This document shows positions 51,669 through 60,014 of a DNA stretch of 64,000 nucleotides, one piece after another. Position 1 is the first letter of the stretch, and every line of letters begins with the position of its first letter. Origin of the DNA: Leclercia adecarboxylata (GTDB lineage: Bacteria; Pseudomonadota; Gammaproteobacteria; Enterobacterales; Enterobacteriaceae); contig NZ_CP040889.1 in the NCBI RefSeq assembly GCF_006171285.1, forward strand, positions 4,464,001-4,528,000. Direction: 5' to 3'. The notes below the pieces were generated by a model. It was not told the DNA's origin. It made no database searches and worked only from the letters and a program-made list of their open reading frames with translations. Position numbers and translations under genes: made by a program.

Positions 51669-53266
51669 CGGTTCTCTCTGTTGAAAATCTGACTATCAGC
51701 TACCGCACGGGCCGCCAGTGGCGCGAGGTGGTGCATAACGTCAGCTTTACCCTCGGGCGCGGCGAGATGCTGGCCTTTGTTGGCGAGTCCGGCTCCGGTA
51801 AAACCACCACCGCCCAGGCGATTATCGGCCTGCTGGCGGACAACGCCCGGCGCGACGGCGGCAGCATCCGTCTGAACGGCGAAGATCTCAGTCAGTGGTC
51901 GGCGAAACGGCTCAACAACCTGCGCGGGGCGCGCATCAGCCTGGTGCCGCAGGATCCGGGTAACTCCCTCAACCCGGTGAAAACCATCGGCGCGCAGGTG
52001 GGGGAAATCATTCGCCTGCATCAGAAAATCAGCCCCGCCGCGTGCGACCAGCAGGTGCTGGCCCTGCTGACCAAAGTGGGTCTCAGCCACCCGGAACAGC
52101 GGATGAAGCAGTTTCCGCACCAGCTCTCCGGCGGAATGAAACAGCGGGTGTTGATTGCCATCGCCATCGCCCTGCGACCGGATGTGATTATCGCCGATGA
52201 GCCCACCAGCGCGCTGGACGTGACGGTGCAAAAACGCATTCTCGATCTGCTGGATGTGCTGCGCCGGGAATCCGGCACGGCGGTGCTGTTTGTCACCCAC
52301 GACCTGGCCCTGGCGGCCCAGCGCGCCGACCGGCTGCTGGTGTTTCGCCACGGCGAGGTGCAGGAGCACGGCGCTACCTCCGACGTGGTACGCGCCCCGC
52401 AGCACGCCTATACCCGCCAGCTGCTGAGCGATCTGCAGGGCCAGCGGTTAACCATTGCTCCGGTGGCGGGTCGTCCACTGGCCTCGCCTGCGATCCGCGC
52501 CACCGATATCAGCAAACGTTTTGCGCTGGGGAAAGGCCATCAATTGCAGGCGCTGGATAACGTCAGCTTCGCCGTGCAGCGCGGCAGCACCCACGCGCTG
52601 GTAGGCGAGTCCGGCTCAGGCAAAACTACCCTTGCCCGCATCCTGCTGGGCTTTGAGCAGGCCGACCGGGGTCAGGTGATCATCGATGATATCGACGCCA
52701 CCACCCTCAGCCACGAGGCGCGACGTCAGCTGCGGCAGAAGATCCAGTTTGTCTATCAGAACCCCTTTGCCTCGCTGGATCCACGCCAGACACTGTTTGA
52801 GATCATCGAGGAGCCGCTTAAAAATTTTGCGCCCGTCGACAAAGCAGAACGTGCCGCCCGGGTAGAGAACGTTGCCCGGCGGGTGGCCCTGCCGCCGGAG
52901 CTGTTAAGCCGCACCGCGCGGGAGCTGTCGGGCGGCCAACGCCAGCGCGTGGCTATCGCCCGGGCCTTAATTCTTGAGCCGACCATTCTGGTGCTGGATG
53001 AGGCCACCTCGGCGCTGGACGTCACCGTACAGGCGCAGATCCTCGCCCTGCTCCAGCAGCTTCAGCAGCAGCTGGGCCTGACCTATCTGTTTATCACTCA
53101 CGATCTGGCAACCGTCCGGCGGATTGCCCACAGCGTGACGGTATTGCGCAGCGGCCAGGTGGTTGAACAGGGCGCGGTCGACACGCTTTACGCCGCGCCG
53201 CAGGACAACTACACCCGCGAGCTGATCGACGCCATCCCCCATTTTTCACACAAGGAGTACGCATGA
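51665..53266 (+). CDS. ABC transporter ATP-binding protein, two cassettes fused (DppD-DppF)
   Basis: A 533-residue protein with two complete nucleotide-binding domains. Both have Walker A GESGSGKTT (about 42 and 338), signature LSGG and Walker B DEPTSALDVT or DEATSALDVT. It energises import from the cytoplasmic face. Peptide transporters usually have two separate ATPases, so this is the fused form. It starts at ATG 51665, overlapping the permease stop; an open frame from 51578 is inside the permease gene. Confidence 0.88.
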   Translation: MTVLSVENLTISYRTGRQWREVVHNVSFTLGRGEMLAFVGESGSGKTTTAQAIIGLLADNARRDGGSIRLNGEDLSQWSAKRLNNLRGARISLVPQDPGNSLNPVKTIGAQVGEIIRLHQKISPAACDQQVLALLTKVGLSHPEQRMKQFPHQLSGGMKQRVLIAIAIALRPDVIIADEPTSALDVTVQKRILDLLDVLRRESGTAVLFVTHDLALAAQRADRLLVFRHGEVQEHGATSDVVRAPQHAYTRQLLSDLQGQRLTIAPVAGRPLASPAIRATDISKRFALGKGHQLQALDNVSFAVQRGSTHALVGESGSGKTTLARILLGFEQADRGQVIIDDIDATTLSHEARRQLRQKIQFVYQNPFASLDPRQTLFEIIEEPLKNFAPVDKAERAARVENVARRVALPPELLSRTARELSGGQRQRVAIARALILEPTILVLDEATSALDVTVQAQILALLQQLQQQLGLTYLFITHDLATVRRIAHSVTVLRSGQVVEQGAVDTLYAAPQDNYTRELIDAIPHFSHKEYA

Positions 53267-54252
53267 CGCGTAAACGCCTGGGTTTCTTCACCCGACTGCT
53301 GGACGATGCCCCAGCCAAAGAACGTTATCGCCTGGCGACTGAGCAAATCCGCCATGCCGAGCGCTACGGTTTTGACAGCGCATGGATTGCCCAGCACCAT
53401 TTCCACGAGCATGAAGGCGGCCTGCCGTCGCCGCTGGTATTTCTCGCCCACGTAGCGGCGCACACCACCCGCATTCGCCTGGGCACCGCCATTATCACCC
53501 TGCCGCTGGAGAACCCGCTGCGGGTGGCGGAGGACGCGGCGGTGCTGGATCTGTTGGCCGACGGGCGTCTCGAGGTCGGGTTTGGCTCCGGCGGCACGCC
53601 CACCTCGTTTTTGCCGTTCGGGCTGACCATTAACGAGCGGGCGGCGACCTTTGCTGACAACCTGCATCTGATCCAGAGCGCCTGGCGCGGGGACTCCCTG
53701 ACCCATCCGGATAACCATCTCTATCCGCCCGCGCCCGGGCTGACGGAGCGGGTGTGGATCGCCACCTTCTCGGTGGAGGGCGCAGTACGGGCCGCACAGC
53801 AGGGACACGGCCTGATGCTCTCCCGCACCCAGCCGCGCCCGGCGGATAACCTCTCCCTGACGCTGGATCAGATCCAGAACCCGATTATTGATGCCTATCT
53901 CGACGCCCTGCCGTCCGGCGTGGCCCCGCGCATTCTGGCCTCGCGCACCGCCTTTGTCGCCGACAGCGATGCCTATGCCCTGAAGGTGGCCGAACCGGGC
54001 CTTACCCGTCAGGCGCAGCAGCACGTGGCCGCCGGACACGCGCTTACTGGTGACACTGTCACGGATTATAGTCGCCAGTTCGATGCGCACATCGGCGCGC
54101 CGCAGACGGTGCTTGCCTCGCTGGCGAAGGATTCGGTGCTGTCGCGTGTCACCGATATTTCATTCCAGGTGCATTCCGTAGAGCCGTCGCACCAGGACAC
54201 GTTACGTTCGATTGAGTTAATTGCAGAGCAGATCGCCCCTCATCTTCTATAA
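53263..54252 (+). CDS. luciferase-like flavin-dependent monooxygenase
   Basis: A 329-residue TIM-barrel monooxygenase of the bacterial luciferase class, using FMNH2 from a partner reductase. The family pattern DSAWIAQHHFHEHEGGLPSPLVFLAH at the N-terminal part and LADGRLEVGFGSGG are visible. It overlaps the ATPase by four bases. I recall the linked KPN_01858-type family. A likely role is to oxidatively cleave the compound imported by the neighbouring transporter. Confidence 0.83.
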   Translation: MTRKRLGFFTRLLDDAPAKERYRLATEQIRHAERYGFDSAWIAQHHFHEHEGGLPSPLVFLAHVAAHTTRIRLGTAIITLPLENPLRVAEDAAVLDLLADGRLEVGFGSGGTPTSFLPFGLTINERAATFADNLHLIQSAWRGDSLTHPDNHLYPPAPGLTERVWIATFSVEGAVRAAQQGHGLMLSRTQPRPADNLSLTLDQIQNPIIDAYLDALPSGVAPRILASRTAFVADSDAYALKVAEPGLTRQAQQHVAAGHALTGDTVTDYSRQFDAHIGAPQTVLASLAKDSVLSRVTDISFQVHSVEPSHQDTLRSIELIAEQIAPHLL

Positions 54253-54261
54253 GGAGTCACC

Positions 54262-55353
54262 ATGGCATTAAGTCAGGATATTCTCGCCGAACTGGCGGAG
54301 ATTGCCCCCGGTTCCCCACTGCAACAGGCGCGACAGACCCGGGATGCGGCAACGCGTCACGCTCAGGGGAGCTACGAAACGTTATTCAGTCAGCAGGACG
54401 CCGACTTCGCGCTGGACGAGCGCTTTGCCGTGGCGGCAAAAGTGGCGAAATGGCACAACGCCGACGCGCTGGCAGCCCATTACGCCGGGTTTGGGCTGGC
54501 GGATCCCACCTCGGTGCGCCTGACGCCCGCCCTGACCTTTGCTCGTCTGCTCACCTTCTCGCCGGTCCAGGCGACGCCGGGGGCGATCAACGCCCTGACT
54601 CTGGCAGGCTGGAGCAAGGAAGGCATTGTCACCCTGGCGCAGCTGATCGCCTTTGTCAGCTTCCAGAGCCGCCTGATCGCAGGGTTGCGCCTGCTCAATG
54701 ACAAACCGGTGGTGGCAAGCGATACCCCCGTGGTGGCGGGCCACTGGCACACCGTACCGCTGACGAAAAACGGCAAAGCGGCGCCGGTACAGTTCACCCA
54801 GCAGGAGCTGGGCTGGGAGCCGTGGCTGGCGCCAAAACCGCTGGCGGAATTTAGCGCCGACGAGCAGGCGATCCTGGCGAAATTCGGCCATACCGATTCC
54901 GACTATTTCCGCCTGCTGGGGCGCAATCTGCCGGTGCTGGAGCAGCGCACGCTCACGGATAAAGGGATTTTCTATACGTCAGGCGGACTGTCACGTGCCG
55001 AACGGGAACTGGCCGCTGCGGTCACCAGCAAAATCAACGGCTGCATTTACTGCGCCTCTGTCCATGCGCGTAAAGCCAGCCAGCTTTCTAAGGATAATGA
55101 TGCGGTGGAAACGCTGCTGGCGGTGCAGCCTGGGGAGTCGCTGAGCGCCGGACAAACGCCGCGCTGGCAGGCAGGCATTGATTTTGCGGCAGCCCTCTCG
55201 GTGACGCCGCCTGCGGTGACGCCTGGGCATCTCGCCGGGCTGGAACGCGAGGGGCTGGATACCCTGGCCCAGCTGGACCTGGTGCAGTCCGCAGCGTTCT
55301 TTGTCTGGGCTAACCGCCTGATGTTAACCCTGGGGGAGCCGTCGCTTCCGTGA
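54262..55353 (+). CDS. alkylhydroperoxidase (CMD) domain protein, two halves fused
   Basis: A 363-residue protein with two halves. The N-terminal half (about 1-170) has the helical CMD fold but no cysteine pair. The C-terminal half (about 180-363) has the redox motif NGCIYCASVHARKA with its CxxC and His. In other genomes these are, to my memory, two adjacent genes (Avi_7170 and Avi_7169 types). It may detoxify a peroxide made by the monooxygenase ten bases upstream. It is the last gene of the operon. Confidence 0.8.
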   Translation: MALSQDILAELAEIAPGSPLQQARQTRDAATRHAQGSYETLFSQQDADFALDERFAVAAKVAKWHNADALAAHYAGFGLADPTSVRLTPALTFARLLTFSPVQATPGAINALTLAGWSKEGIVTLAQLIAFVSFQSRLIAGLRLLNDKPVVASDTPVVAGHWHTVPLTKNGKAAPVQFTQQELGWEPWLAPKPLAEFSADEQAILAKFGHTDSDYFRLLGRNLPVLEQRTLTDKGIFYTSGGLSRAERELAAAVTSKINGCIYCASVHARKASQLSKDNDAVETLLAVQPGESLSAGQTPRWQAGIDFAAALSVTPPAVTPGHLAGLEREGLDTLAQLDLVQSAAFFVWANRLMLTLGEPSLP

Positions 55354-55399
55354 GGGGGGTTATGCCGGGTTTGTCTGCGGTCTGATGCCCTCACCCCGA

Positions 55400-55420
55400 C
55401 CCTCTCCCACAGGGAGAGGG
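55400..55420. repeat. inverted repeat in the intergenic region
   Basis: CCCTCTCCC (55400-55408), ACA, GGGAGAGGG (55412-55420) is a perfect 9-bp palindrome in a context (CCCTCACCCCGACCCTCTCCC) that is common between enterobacterial genes. No function is assigned. Confidence 0.55.
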
Positions 55421-55431
55421 AGAAAACATAA

Positions 55432-55457
55432 AAAACGGTCACCTGAGTGACCGTTTT
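55432..55457. terminator. bidirectional intrinsic terminator
   Basis: AAAACGGTCAC (55432-55442) and GTGACCGTTTT (55447-55457) form a perfect 11-bp stem with loop CTGA. It serves the converging monooxygenase operon and araJ. Confidence 0.85.
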
Positions 55458-55480
55458 GCATTTACCTCGCCGCCGGGCAA

Positions 55481-56665
55481 TTAGCGCGCCCGGGCTAATT
55501 TCTGGGCACTATCCTCATTCCGCCGGGCTTTCAAATACCCATAAACCAACAATGACGACATCGCCAGAAACGACAGCAGCGCCGCCGGTAACGTAACGTA
55601 GCTCCAGCTGAAGCCCAGGGTAATCATCATCCCGCCAAAGTACGCTCCAATGGCGCTACCGAGGTTAAACGCCACCTGACCGCCTGCCGCGCCAAGCATC
55701 TCCCCGCCCTGTGCATTTTGCAGCAGCAGGATCTGCAGCGGTGCCGACAGCGCGAACAGCCCGGCACAGCAGATAAAGCCCATCCCCAGCGAGGCCGCAG
55801 GCATATCGCCAAAGGCAAACAGCAGCAGCAGCGACAGCACAATCACCAGGTCGGTCATCGCCGCAATCCGCAGCGGGCTGTAGCGCCCGGACAGCTTGCC
55901 GCTGAACAGGTTGCCCAGCACCATGCCAAGGCCCATCAGCATCATGATCGCGGTCATCATCCCTTCGGAAAAGCCGGACACGTTGAGCATAAACGGCTTC
56001 ACGAAGCTGAACCACGCAAAGACCCCGGCGTTACCGAACATGGTGGCGGCAAAGATGAACCAGGGCTCCGGCTTCTTCAGAAAGTGAAACTGTTCACGCA
56101 GGCGGGTCTGCGATTTGTCGAACGTCTGCGGCACCCACAGGACGACAGAGAGCAGCACCAGCAGGTTAAACGCAGCGATCAGGAAGAAGGTATAGCGCCA
56201 GCTGAACTGGTGTCCAAGCCAGGTGCCCAGCGGCACGCCCGCCAGATTGGCCACCGTCATCCCGGCGATCATCCCCGCCACCGCCAGGGTCACTTTGCCC
56301 GGCGGCACAATGCGGGAAAGGATAATGGTGCCGACACCGAAGAACGCGCCGTGCGGAAAGCCAGAGACCAGCCGTCCAATCGCCAGCATGGTGTACGAAG
56401 TTGAAAAAGTGAAAATCGCATTGCCGATAAGACAAAGCGTCACCAGGAACAGCAGAATGGTTTTCAGCGAGAACTTGCTGGAAAAGATCGCGATAATCGG
56501 CGCGCCAATCACCACCCCAAAAGCGTAAAACGAAATCATATTTCCGGCCGAAGGAATGGAGATCCCCACGTCCCGCGCCAGCTCGGTGAGTACGCCCATA
56601 ATGCCAAACTCGGCCATCCCCAGACCGAAGGTACCAAGTGCTAACGAAAAGACCGTCTTTTTCAT
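55481..56665 (-). CDS. araJ: AraJ-type MFS transporter
   Basis: 394 residues, identical in length to E. coli AraJ and matching it throughout (SLALGTFGLGMAEFGIMGVLTELA, GRLVSGFPHGAFFGVG). It has twelve membrane segments. AraJ is an arabinose-induced exporter of uncertain substrate. I start at ATG 56665; a GTG/ATG region upstream to 56710 does not match. No AraC site was identified. Confidence 0.88.
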   Translation of the reverse strand: MKKTVFSLALGTFGLGMAEFGIMGVLTELARDVGISIPSAGNMISFYAFGVVIGAPIIAIFSSKFSLKTILLFLVTLCLIGNAIFTFSTSYTMLAIGRLVSGFPHGAFFGVGTIILSRIVPPGKVTLAVAGMIAGMTVANLAGVPLGTWLGHQFSWRYTFFLIAAFNLLVLLSVVLWVPQTFDKSQTRLREQFHFLKKPEPWFIFAATMFGNAGVFAWFSFVKPFMLNVSGFSEGMMTAIMMLMGLGMVLGNLFSGKLSGRYSPLRIAAMTDLVIVLSLLLLFAFGDMPAASLGMGFICCAGLFALSAPLQILLLQNAQGGEMLGAAGGQVAFNLGSAIGAYFGGMMITLGFSWSYVTLPAALLSFLAMSSLLVYGYLKARRNEDSAQKLARAR

Positions 56666-56865
56666 ACCACAACCACTTGTTAAAAAATTGCGACAGCCAT
56701 TATTGAACAATCTTGTATGGTGAGCCAGTTCAAATCACCTCCCTGGCAGCTTCATCCATTATTTCGGGTGGGGTGTGAATATTTTCCACCACTCCGCCCA
56801 GCCCTGATTACACTTCAAAGTGTTATGTCACACCGTCCCGGCTGAATCCCAGAAAGGAACGCATC

Positions 56866-57684
56866 ATGGCAGATAAAAAGAAGAGCAAAACCGTTGCGAC
56901 GACCACGCCTCCCGCCCCTCTTAAACGCACGGAGTATGAAAAAGAGCTGCATCGCCTGCATGTGGAGCTGGTTAAGCTTCAGCGTTGGGTGGTCAGTAAA
57001 GGCCTGAAGGTGTGTATCGTTTTTGAAGGTCGCGACGGCGCGGGCAAAGGCGGCACGATTAAGGCTCTGACCGAACGCGTCAGCCCGCGCGTATTCCGGG
57101 TGGTGGCGCTGCCAGCCCCAACCGAAAAAGAGAAAAGCCAGCTCTATTTCCAGCGCTACGTGCCGCACCTGCCTTCAGCAGGAGAAATCGTCATTTTCGA
57201 CCGCAGCTGGTACAACCGCGCGGGCGTGGAACGCGTAATGGGTTTCTGTACCGAAGAGCAGGTAGAAAAGTTTCTCGACGGAGCCCCCATCATCGAACGG
57301 GCGATGGTTGATGCGGGCATTATTCTGATCAAATACTGGCTGGAAGTGACGCCTAAAGAGCAGGAGCGCCGCCTGCGCGACCGCATCAACGACGGGCGCA
57401 AAACCTGGAAGCTCTCCCCGATGGACATCAAATCCTTCACGAAGTGGGATGAGTACACCGAAGCGCGAGATGCCATGTTCTCCGCCACCGACACCGCCTG
57501 GGCCCCGTGGTTCGTCGCCCGCTCGGAAGATAAAAAGCGCGTGCGGCTGAATATTATCTCGCACCTGCTGTCGCAAATTCCGTATAAAGACCTACCGGAA
57601 GAAGAGGTTAAATTACCTAAGCGCAAAATCGGCAAAATTAAACCTACCGCTTATCCGTTCCGTTATATTAAAGAGAAGTTTTGA
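56866..57684 (+). CDS. ppk2: polyphosphate kinase 2 (PPK2 family)
   Basis: 272 residues with P-loop kinase motifs. Walker A is GRDGAGKGGTIK (about 64-75), Walker B is IVIFDRSWYNRAGVERVMGF, and the lid loop has Arg residues in PKEQERRLRDR. PPK2 enzymes transfer phosphate between polyphosphate and nucleotides (usually NDP to NTP) in the cytoplasm. It is a one-domain class I form. A hairpin follows the stop codon. Confidence 0.92.
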   Translation: MADKKKSKTVATTTPPAPLKRTEYEKELHRLHVELVKLQRWVVSKGLKVCIVFEGRDGAGKGGTIKALTERVSPRVFRVVALPAPTEKEKSQLYFQRYVPHLPSAGEIVIFDRSWYNRAGVERVMGFCTEEQVEKFLDGAPIIERAMVDAGIILIKYWLEVTPKEQERRLRDRINDGRKTWKLSPMDIKSFTKWDEYTEARDAMFSATDTAWAPWFVARSEDKKRVRLNIISHLLSQIPYKDLPEEEVKLPKRKIGKIKPTAYPFRYIKEKF

Positions 57685-57691
57685 ATATACC

Positions 57692-57714
57692 CCTCCCGAT
57701 AAATTGTCGGGAGG
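57692..57714 (+). terminator. terminator-like hairpin after ppk2
   Basis: CCTCCCGA (57692-57699) pairs with TCGGGAGG (57707-57714), followed by ATTATT. Confidence 0.7.
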
Positions 57715-57858
57715 ATTATTCATGTTTATTATTCAGATTTTCATAGCGTTGCATTTACCTGGACGCCGCCTCGCATTTTTTAAATTACCAGGCGAAACAG
57801 TATTGTTTTAAATTGTTGGCGATTGATAATGGCTGCACCAACAGAGGAGACAATAACA

Positions 57859-58047
57859 ATGAAAGTGGATGCACCGCAAAAAACCGCCGTTAAAGAACAC
57901 TTAACCGGCGTCACGCCGCGCCCGGCATTGACCCCGGAGGAACGAATCGAACAACGGAAACGCGATAAGGAATTCATGCGAGCTATGAATGAGTTTGTCG
58001 CGAAAGCAGGGTTGCTATCTGACGATCCTTTTTTCGGAGGGATCTAA
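57859..58047 (+). CDS. CcdA-like antitoxin
   Basis: A 62-residue protein directly before a CcdB-like toxin. The C-terminal tail FMRAMNEFVAKAGLLSDDPFF has the CcdA-type toxin-binding helix followed by a loop. ATG 57859 with GAGGAG upstream is chosen over an upstream ATG at 57823. The stop codon overlaps the toxin start by one base. It would neutralise the toxin and autoregulate. Confidence 0.68.
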   Translation: MKVDAPQKTAVKEHLTGVTPRPALTPEERIEQRKRDKEFMRAMNEFVAKAGLLSDDPFFGGI

Positions 58048-58370
58048 TGTGCTTCCAGTTTGACGTTTACCGTAATCCTTCGGCCAGAACCAGTGAATTA
58101 CACCCTTATCTGATGGTGATTCAGCATGATTATTACGATGACCTGTCAACCCGTTTAATTCTGCCATTAAGTTACAGGAATAATCTTTCAGGACATATTA
58201 ATCCGGCTTCTGCCGTCATTAATATCGATTTCCTGACGCTATTCATGAATACGCCTGGTATTACCAGCGTTGAGAAAAAGAAACTTACCAGTAAATATTA
58301 TGTGACTAACATGCAGAGTGCGAGAACCCGGGTTGTTGCTGCCATTGATGCCTTAATCACCAACACCTGA
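58047..58370 (+). CDS. CcdB-like gyrase-poison toxin
   Basis: A 107-residue protein with the CcdB start (FQFDVYRNP, then YLMVIQHDYYDDLSTRLILPL, compare CcdB MQFKVY...RMVIPL). CcdB traps DNA gyrase. The C-terminal residues that contact gyrase in plasmid CcdB (…WGI) are not the same here (ALITNT), so activity is uncertain. It is chromosomal, with its antitoxin upstream. Confidence 0.75.
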   Translation: MCFQFDVYRNPSARTSELHPYLMVIQHDYYDDLSTRLILPLSYRNNLSGHINPASAVINIDFLTLFMNTPGITSVEKKKLTSKYYVTNMQSARTRVVAAIDALITNT

Positions 58371-58382
58371 CCTCCCATAAAA

Positions 58383-58410
58383 CCCGCTCCGAACCACAGC
58401 CCGGAGCGGG
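58383..58410 (-). terminator. intrinsic terminator of the fdnGHI operon
   Basis: CCCGCTCCG (58383-58391) pairs with CGGAGCGGG (58402-58410). On the minus strand the stem is followed by TTTTATGG, and it lies about 60 bases after the fdnI stop. Confidence 0.75.
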
Positions 58411-58424
58411 GGAACCTGACCCGT

Positions 58425-58456
58425 AGGGCCGCGCAAGCGCAGCGCCGCCGGGCACA
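58425..58456. repeat. REP palindrome near the fdnI 3' end
   Basis: GTAGGGCCGCGCAAGC followed by GCAGCGCCGCCGGGC is a single REP element between fdnI and the CcdB-like gene. Confidence 0.6.
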
Positions 58457-58469
58457 GCAGGCGATGGGA

Positions 58470-59126
58470 TTACTTCATTCCTTCACGACTCTCTTTCTGC
58501 GCTTCCATACGCTCCACGTCCCGATACCAGCGGGGATGGTGTTTCTGCGCCCAGCGGCGGCTCACCTTCCCTTCGATCATCCCTTTAATCGAGCCCTTAA
58601 CCCAGAAGGCCATATACATATGAATAAGAATGGCGTGGATCAAGATAATGGCCGACGTGGCGTGGATCAGCAGGCTATAACGCACCACCTGCATCGGGAA
58701 GTACTGCGCAAAGTACGGACGCCAGATAATCACCCCGGTCACCAGCAGCACAAAGATCATGCTCATGATGGTCCAGAACATCATCTTCTGCCCGGCGTTG
58801 TATTTACCGACTCTGGCGACTTTATGCTCGTTGCCCTTCAGCACTTCAACAATGCCCTTCACCCAGGGAATATCCTGTTTATCAGGAATGTTGTGATGCA
58901 CAAAACGCACAAACATAAACATCAGCGCCACGAAGATCAGCACGCCAAAGAACGGATGCAGAATACGTCCCATCTGCGGGGTGCCGAAAGTCTCCGTCAG
59001 CCACTGCAGGGTCGGGAAAAAGAACGAAATCCCCGACAGCGACACCAGGAAGAAGCAGATCACCACCGTCCAGTGACAGGCGCGGTCGATAAACTTCGTG
59101 CGCACAATCATCTTCGACTTACTCAT
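58470..59126 (-). CDS. fdnI: formate dehydrogenase-N, cytochrome b556 gamma subunit
   Basis: A 218-residue inner-membrane protein (E. coli FdnI is 217) with four hydrophobic segments. It carries the haem b and the menaquinone site of formate dehydrogenase-N. His ligands are visible in [17 protein letters not shown] and SLLIHA. The ATG at 59126 ([12 protein letters not shown]) overlaps the fdnH stop region by eight bases; an open frame to 59198 is inside fdnH. Confidence 0.96.
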   Translation of the reverse strand: MSKSKMIVRTKFIDRACHWTVVICFFLVSLSGISFFFPTLQWLTETFGTPQMGRILHPFFGVLIFVALMFMFVRFVHHNIPDKQDIPWVKGIVEVLKGNEHKVARVGKYNAGQKMMFWTIMSMIFVLLVTGVIIWRPYFAQYFPMQVVRYSLLIHATSAIILIHAILIHMYMAFWVKGSIKGMIEGKVSRRWAQKHHPRWYRDVERMEAQKESREGMK

Positions 59127-60003
59127 GGTGCTCCTCCTCATCGTCATCCACCTCTTTGTTCGGCCCAATCCCAATGTAGTGATAAATAAGCCCGGCAAAG
59201 GTGGCGATAAAGCCCGCCGCCGAGAGCGGTTTCAGCGCCCCTTTCCACAGGTTGATGGAGGTATCGATAGCCGGATCCTTCGGCAAATTGTGATACAGCT
59301 CCGGCTGGTCGAGATGGTGCAGGACATACATCACGTGCGTCCCCCCCACGCCCTGCGGGTTATAAACCCCCGCACTGGCATAGCCGCGCGCTTTCAGCTT
59401 GTCGACGCGCTGCTGAGCCACTTCCAGCATCTCTTTCTTGGTACCGAAGTGAATGGCACCGGTCGGACAGGTTTTCACGCAGGCCGGCTCCTGGCCGACG
59501 CTGACGCGATCCACGCACAGAGTGCATTTGTAAACCCGGTTATCCTCTTTGCTGAGGCGCGGCACGTTGAACGGACACCCGGCGATGCAGTACCCGCAGC
59601 CGATGCAGTTATCCTGCTGGAAATCGACGATGCCGTTGGCGTACTGAATGATCGCCCCGGCGGACGGACAGGCTTTCAGACAGCCCGGGTCCTCGCAGTG
59701 CATACAGCCATCTTTGCGGATCAGCCACTCCAGCTTGCCGTTCTGCTCGGTTTCGCTAAAACGCATCACCGTCCAGGATTTGGCGCTCAGATCGGCCGGG
59801 TTATCGTAAACCCCGACGCAATGCCCCACCTCGTCGCGGATATCATTCCACTCGGAACAGGCCACCTGGCAGGCTTTACAGCCCACGCAGGAGGAGACAT
59901 CGATAAGCTTTGCCACTTCCGCTTTGTAATCCCGCGCACGAGGCGCGGGGGTAAAGCCGTTGGTGGCGGAGCGTTTGATGACGTCTTGTGTTTCCATCGA
60001 CAT
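59119..60003 (-). CDS. fdnH: formate dehydrogenase-N, iron-sulfur beta subunit
   Basis: 294 residues, the same as E. coli FdnH. Four [4Fe-4S] clusters are built from sets such as [31 protein letters not shown] and CTLC...CVKTCP, followed by one C-terminal membrane anchor (about 255-275). It passes electrons from FdnG to FdnI. The gene starts eleven bases after fdnG. Confidence 0.97.
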   Translation of the reverse strand: MSMETQDVIKRSATNGFTPAPRARDYKAEVAKLIDVSSCVGCKACQVACSEWNDIRDEVGHCVGVYDNPADLSAKSWTVMRFSETEQNGKLEWLIRKDGCMHCEDPGCLKACPSAGAIIQYANGIVDFQQDNCIGCGYCIAGCPFNVPRLSKEDNRVYKCTLCVDRVSVGQEPACVKTCPTGAIHFGTKKEMLEVAQQRVDKLKARGYASAGVYNPQGVGGTHVMYVLHHLDQPELYHNLPKDPAIDTSINLWKGALKPLSAAGFIATFAGLIYHYIGIGPNKEVDDDEEEHHE

Positions 60004-60014
60004 GTTTTCGCTCC

